Assembly: GCF_902167145.1 (NCBI RefSeq)
Contig: NC_050104.1
Coordinates: forward strand, 98,343,849 to 98,407,848
Reading direction: 5' to 3'
Origin: Zea mays
Lineage: Eukaryota; Streptophyta; Magnoliopsida; Poales; Poaceae
Length of the DNA stretch: 64,000 nt
In this document: piece after piece, positions 58,501 to 64,000 of the stretch
How positions within the stretch are numbered: position 1 is the first letter of the stretch
Layout of the letters: the number at the start of each line of letters is the position of its first letter
Made by a program: the position numbers and the translations under genes
The notes under the pieces: generated by a model
What the model was told of the DNA's origin: nothing
What the model saw: the letters and a program-made list of their open reading frames with translations, nothing else
Database searches by the model: none

Positions 58501-60865
58501 AACAAGTTTAAGCTGCATATCTTGGTACCCAATTTGAATTGGGTCCTTTGAGATTAGTAGGAAGAGCCTTGAGTACCCACACAATCCTTATTGTAACCTT
58601 TCTTTTTGTGTAGGCACCCACATATACTTGACAACCATCTTACATGGTTTCAAGTCAATATTTAATCACATAGATAAAAGCTAGAGTTAAGAATAGGAGC
58701 CTTTTCTCCTTTTCTTGATACATCATTGTGTTGCCTTCTTGATGATGAACCTAGCTTGACCTTGGGTGCACCTAGCTTATCAAGGTTAGTCGCACAAGCA
58801 TTCATATCATAAAGACAAGTTATGCATGGAATTTACAACTTAGTGATCCAATTCAATGTGAAGCATATGGATATCGATTGAAGTAGATTTCTAAGATATC
58901 AAAATATGGGTTTCCAAAATTTAGAGAGTATGGATCACTAATTGTACCTTTTACAGTTTAAAAATCGTATCCATGTTAGTGCATATGTATGTGATGAATA
59001 TCAACAAAAAGGATTCTTATGCACTTTTAGATTTAACGATAAGGGAATTTTAAACTGCATCAATTGTAGCTATTTAGAAAACAAAGATTACAATCCATAT
59101 GAATGAGATACAAATTTACCATTATGGATTGAGTTAGTATAGCTTACTAAAGAGAAACTTATTCTCTAAGACACAAGATATATAATGTGCTCCTACTAGA
59201 TATGTGCATCAAGTATTTGAATGACTTGTCAAATGCACTTTCAATTAAATTAAGAGTCGCATGAGGAGTACATTAGATATATTGGTCAAGGCATGACAAA
59301 TTTGCAATGATTAAACTTATGCCTAAGAATACTTACCACCATATAGAATGTATCATTTGTTATATCAATTAAAAGGTCTTACTATGTGAGATGGTATCAT
59401 TTAAGTATTCTTCTTTTCTTCATTTGTGGAGACTTCCTTCTTTAGCTTGTTATCTCTTTTACTTTTAAAACTAGTCGAAAAGCACTTTGAAAAGAGATAT
59501 TAGTGGTACAAGGAAGCATTTAATGAATGATGATATTTATATATGAATGGCAAACAAATCATCATTTATGAGGCATAAAGGCATAAATTAAATTCCTTTT
59601 AAGTTAATGCACATGGAGGAGTGAATTAACAATGTGCACCAATTTACAAATTTAAGCCAAAAGAAATTTAACCTTCATATTGACATTTCTTTCCATAGAA
59701 TATATTATTAGCAATTGAAAGAATGTCACTTGAAAGGAACTACCATTGATCAACAACCAATTGAAGCATTTAGTTCAATACCTTTGCCTTGAGCATTCCT
59801 AATCTTTCTTTTAGGTGAAGATTAACCTTTAATGCTTGTGATTTTACCAATTGAAAGAGCACAATCTCTACTTATGAATTTCCATGAAATATCTTCAAAG
59901 AGATTGCATTTGAAACACAAGCAATAGTTTCCTATTTAGAAACCTCTAGTATATGAATGACAAGAAGGTCACTAAAATAAGGAAACCTCATGATATGAAC
60001 TAAATTACCCTTACAAGCATAATGTGTAACATCAATTGAAAAAAGATGAAACTAGCATGATTATTAAAGTAAGTTTACAGGGCAAGTTTAATTCACAGCA
60101 TGGTGAGTGATTAATGTAGAAGACTCAAAACCAATTTAAACAAGAATGAATACATCACATAGTATTGGTTTGATCTTCTTTGAATGTTTAATGACACACT
60201 TCACTTGGGAAACACATTCTCATGTTGTGAAACTACATAAATCACTCAGATAAAAACATTAGTCTCACAACTCTAGTCATATAGAGAATTCCCCTTTTGA
60301 TAAGTGCTTTAAGAATTTGAATTTCTTACTTAGCACTCTATTCATTTACGAACATGGGATAATACTCTTTATGTCTAGGTCATGGCAACAATATGATGAT
60401 TAACTTGAAATATGCCACAAGATACATACAACCAATTTTAAAGCATGTAGATTGTCACAATATAAAAATATGAACTTGCAATCTACCATATAATTAGATC
60501 TTTTCCAAAGCAAGGTAAAAATATTTTAAGTTCATTCTCAAGTGCTTCATTTTTCCTATGTGGCTACAAAAGACACAAAGGAATATAATAATTAAAAGCA
60601 ATGTGCACCTAAGATTTAATTTTTACCATCCTTTGGATATCCCTTAGTTGTAGACCTTTTGCTTGACAAAGGTTAATCCTTATTCTCTACAACACAAGTT
60701 CTTGCTAGAGATGAATATGAAGTTAGTGATATAACAACTAAATTCATCTTTGGGTCAATCTTAAAGGATAGACAATGTAAGATTGATAGCTTGAGATAAG
60801 GATTGAGTTAAACTGCTCAAGCACCCCAAAGCTTCATATCATCTCTAGGTACCTGCAAAATCTTA
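55525..60865 (-). repeat. AT-rich internal region with long diverged duplications, no pol
   Basis: About 5.3 kb without a supported gene. Segments near 57480-58420 resemble 59420-60620 in the same order, about 2 kb apart. A motif of the form TTATATGTGGA(A/T)GGCAA recurs near 57665, 58032, 59533 and 59948. Near 55600-55920 there are extra CTCCCCCT polypurine-like strings. The position is where pol should be, so pol has been lost or replaced. Confidence 0.7.
58441..58587 (-). pseudogene. Relic of a gag end and protease start
   Basis: On the minus strand, 58585-58508 encodes KALPTNLKGPNSNWVPRYAA and a stop, similar to the end of the gag at 60866 and to Sirevirus gag ends generally. A TTTTGCAGG string follows, then SSWVLDNECINHI, which resembles the protease motif SSWIIDSGCTNHM but has DNE in place of the catalytic DSG. 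Nothing recognisable continues. It is a second, decayed gag-pol junction, which shows that the element once had pol. Confidence 0.6.
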
Positions 60866-62447
60866 TTAAGTATATTTTGGTACCCATCTCATGATGGGTC
60901 CATCAAGGTTAGCCAATAAGGACTTAGGCACCCAAATAGCCTTAGTCCTAGAATGTGGTGAACTCATCACCTTTCTAGCACAAGTCTCATTTTTGGGTCT
61001 CCTAAGAGAATATGAATGAATTGACATGATAGGCTTAGGAAACTTACTCATGGGACAATCCTTGCATAGGTGTCCCTTTCTTCGGCAAGTGTAGCAAATA
61101 TGATTTTTAATTTTGCAAGGCTCCTTCTTACCTTGCTTCTTGTTTGCTACATGGTTAGTGAGCCTCTTTCTTTCTAAAGTTAAGCCACTATCTTTTATGT
61201 AGGGACATGACTTAATCTCATGTCCCTTCTCATGACATTGATAACACTTTCTAGTGCATCTTCTCTTATTTGGAAGAGTGGCTTGTTTGTTACCTTGTGT
61301 GGAGCATGTGGAGGTGTGGTTGAGACACTTGTCATGAGCATTAACTTTCTTCTTTTGATGTTTTCTCATGGCTTTCTTAGGGAACTTAGCATTCTTTTGA
61401 AGGGGGTTTGTGCATGCAGCGGTTGTCCCCTTCTCAAGCTTCTTCACCATGTTATCATGGTTATCCTAAGAAGGTTGAGCATGACAGTTTCCCTTAAAAA
61501 GAGTTAAGCTCCTTCTTAGCCTTCCAACTTCTTCCTTGAGCACTTTATTTTCTTGTGTGATAGAAATATCACTAATTCCTGGAATTTTTAGCTCAATGGA
61601 ATATTGGCTTTCTTGAGAGCAACATTCGTTAGCACATGATAATATAGTTTCTATTTGAGTATATGTGCATATGTGAGGTTGGTATGATTTCAAATTAGTT
61701 AACACAACCTCATGAGCCATTTCTAGCATGATATGTGAATCTATAAATTTATTATGAGAGCACACAAGCATATCATGTTTTTCTTGCAAAGCTAGATTTT
61801 CAATATTTAGGTTTTCTATCGTGTTCTTGAGCATAGTATTACCTTTTTCTAATTGAGCAACACATGATAAAGCATTTGAAGTACTAGTTTGCTCAATTGA
61901 AACCTTTTCGTACCTTTGGACCAAATCAACATGAGAGCACTTTAGCTTCTCATGCTCTTTGGTCAACTTCTCCAAGTCTTTCATTTTTTCGATGAGGATA
62001 TCTTCTTGCTTATGAAGCATTTCCTTTTGTTCTTCTGCTCTTTTCATGAGTTTGAGCAAGCTCATCCGGTTCTTTTTGCTTAGTTGAGCGAAGAATTTTT
62101 GAAGATCATTCTCATCTTCACTATCACTTTCATGTTCATTCTCATCCTCACTTTCGCTTTCACTGTCACTCCCATTAGCGACAAAGCACATATGATAAGT
62201 GGATTTGAAAGACGAACCTTGTGAAGAGGTGGATTCGTCGTTTGGTCTCCATGGATCATTTTCTTCTTCTTCAATCTTGTTCTTCGCCTCATCTTCCTTC
62301 ATCTTGAGGAACATCCTTTCGGCGATTCTCATGGCAAGATCTATTGCCCTAGGATCAACATCTGCACCAAAAGATAAAGTCGAGGCAACCTCAATTTTTT
62401 CAAGCTTAGAACCACTTTCGTTTCTTAGTCCCCCGACATGATCTTTT
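60866..62447 (-). pseudogene. gag: Copia gag with two zinc knuckles, one stop
   Basis: One minus-strand frame is broken only by TAG at 61468-61466. The N-terminal part contains MRIAERMFLKMKEDEAKNKI, an acidic Ser/Glu/Asp block and a coiled coil (DLEKLTKEHEKLKCSHVDLV). After the stop come two CX2CX4HX4C knuckles, CYQCHEKGHEIKSC and CYTCRRKGHLCKDC, then the WVPK end. The start is uncertain: the ATG at 62439 is one base out of frame at a run of five G, so it may have lost a base, and the next in-frame ATG is 62332. The N-terminal gag domain seen in the 40100 element is missing, so this Gag is shortened. Confidence 0.8.
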
Positions 62448-62479
62448 CCTCACGCGGTTAAGCGTTAGTACGAGGATTA

Positions 62480-62494
62480 GGCTCTGATACCAAT
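62480..62494 (-). promoter_or_regulatory. Primer binding site, initiator tRNA-Met type
   Basis: Minus-strand ATTGGTATCAGAGCC directly follows the 5' LTR end. It is the same PBS as in the 40100 element. Confidence 0.93.
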
Positions 62495-64000
62495 TGAAAG
62501 TTGCCTAGAGGGGGGTGAATAGGCAAGTTAAAACTTTTTCAACAAGAGCTAGAAGCAAACTGGGTAAAACTGAGTTGATCTCAAAATTCACCTAGTTAAC
62601 TTTGGAAATGAGATGTTCTAAATGATCCACAGGGTTCAAAGTAGTAGATCTGAGAAGGGCACTTCTCAAAATCCACACACCAAAAAGATATAAACAAATC
62701 TTTCACGGAATGGTGAGAGAACGAAGAACACAAACAAACACAATGAGCAAGAACACAAGAGACACAAGATTTATCCCGAGGTTCGGTCACACCACCAAGG
62801 TGCCCTACTTCCTCGTTGAGGCGCCCACAAAGAGCCGGGTCTCTTTCAACCCTAATCCTCCCTTTGCCGACCACAAAGGTCAAGCTCACACACTAAGCTT
62901 TGCTCAAACGAGCGGGTAATACAAACTTTCTTGTGGTCTTCCACAAGATTTGGAGACTCACAAGAGACACCTAGTCGTCTAGGAGCTAGAAGCTCCAAGA
63001 GTAATGAATCCACAAAGAACTCGATGTAGTACCAAAGCTCGAATGAAGAAGAGCAAGAGAGATTTGGAGATGAAACACAAAAACCGCAGCTCTCAAACTC
63101 ACTCAAAGATTTCTCTCCAAAGATTTGAAATGGGAGAGGCAAGAGATGTGTGAGAGAGAGAGTGGGAGGTGTTCTTCAAGTTAGAAATGGAGTTTGGGTC
63201 GTTCTCTTATGTATGGGGAGAGAGGTAGGAGTGAATATATATAGGTGGAGATCAAAACTAGCCGTTGGGCAGATTTTTCTGTCTGAGACCGGTTGAACCA
63301 CACCCTAGGGCGGTTGAACCGCCCCTGGCACGTCAGGCAAACTATCTGCCAGTCTGACTGTCTGAGTGACTGTCAGACTGACCTGCAGACTGGTCAAGTT
63401 GACCAAGACCGGTTGAACCGCCCCTAAGACCGGTTCAACCGCCTAGGGCAGGCTGACAGATAGTCTGCCAGTCAGACTGGCAGAATGCAGGTCAGACTGC
63501 AAAAACAGGTCCTGACACCGGTTGAACCGCCCCTAGGGCCGGTTCAACCGGCTGGGGGTCAGACTAGCAGTCAGTCTGCCAGTCAGGAGGTCAGACCGGT
63601 CAGGTGACCCTGACACCGGTTGAACCTCCCCTAGGACCGGTTCAACCGGTTTTGACCAGTGAGGTCCGGGGAAAATACCCCGGCTGAACTTTCCCTGGAC
63701 ACCGGTTGAACCTCTCTGGACCCCGGTTGAACTTGCCCTGGACCCCGATTGAACCTCTCTGGACCCTGGTTGAACTTGCCCTAGACCCCGGTTGAAGTTG
63801 AAGTTCAGCTGGAGTTGAGAAAGCTCAACTCAGCTGAAGTTCAGCTCAGCTGAAAAGCTCAGCTGCAGCTGAAGAAGCTCAGCTCCAGTTTAAGAAGTTC
63901 AGCTACTTTTCAACAAGAACACTCTAGGTTTCTCAAACCTAACCACGGTCAACCATAAAATTTTAAAGAGATTTTTGGTTTTCAAAAAATAGCTTTTGAA
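62495..64000 (-). repeat. 5' LTR of minus-strand copia element, incomplete
   Basis: It matches 53100-54605 with an offset of 9395. About 23 substitutions and one short indel in the AGCTCAGCTG-rich part were counted by eye. It continues past the window; by comparison it should end about 0.9 kb further on. Confidence 0.93.

Larger units (their letters stand above)
53100..64000 (-). mobile_element. Non-autonomous copia element with ~2.4-kb LTRs (minus strand), right end outside window
   Basis: The 3' LTR is 53100-55510, the polypurine tract 55511-55524, the gag pseudogene 60866-62447, the PBS 62480-62494 and the 5' LTR from 62495 to the window edge. No pol apart from a protease-like relic. About 23 differences in the 1.5 kb of LTR that can be compared (about 1.5%) make it somewhat older than the 40100 element. 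GATTC (53095-53099) is the left target-site sequence; the partner is outside. Confidence 0.9.

Overview
This is nuclear DNA from a large grass genome and is almost entirely nested transposable elements. Maize or a close Andropogoneae relative is the best guess. The basis is a Grande-like Ty3/gypsy element with its reverse-strand gene, several Sirevirus-type copia elements with CACCGGAC-T-GTCCGGTG palindromes in their LTRs, a Helitron with ends resembling the maize Hel1 type that carries gene pieces, and CACTA elements with TTTGCCGAGTG subterminal repeats. Family names come from recalled features; no database search was possible. I see no intact ordinary host gene, rRNA, convincing tRNA or CRISPR array.

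Region by region. 1-7594: the 3' part of a Grande-like element. It has a cut reverse transcriptase, an 89-bp tandem array, a four-exon antisense gene, an 81-bp array with phased G-boxes, a small acidic antisense ORF, stem-loop repeats, a polypurine tract and the 3' LTR. 7595-9433 and 16579-17081: two pieces of one long gypsy LTR, split by a 7.1-kb Helitron (9434-16578) that carries pieces of a serine carboxypeptidase, a GATL glycosyltransferase and an ILR3-like bHLH gene. 17082-21100: the 3' half of a decayed copia element. 21101-28392: tandem repeats, two solo LTRs with perfect target-site duplications (TSDs), MITE-like elements and unassigned DNA.

28393-34858: a deleted minus-strand gypsy element with TSD CATGT. 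A solo LTR lies inside it, and its truncated 5' LTR plus flank is tandemly duplicated next to telomere-like DNA. 34859-40099: unassigned, possibly low-copy DNA with a CACTA end, a long TA tract, one orphan exon and a complete 1.5-kb CACTA element (TSD CAT). 40100-49005: a complete, young Sirevirus (TSD GTAAT, two 1237-bp LTRs about 1% different) with intact gag and a single frameshift in pol. 49006-53099: a MITE fragment, a copia LTR and a gypsy LTR, each cut by the next. 53100-64000: a minus-strand, apparently non-autonomous copia element with LTRs of about 2.4 kb, a gag broken by one stop, and about 5.3 kb of internally repeated AT-rich DNA where pol should be. Its 5' LTR runs off the window.

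The genes do not form a host pathway; they are retroelement gag/pol genes, antisense passenger genes and captured host exons. Nesting gives relative order: each interrupted element is older than what interrupts it. Hand-counted LTR differences make 40100-49005 the youngest datable element and 53100-64000+ somewhat older.
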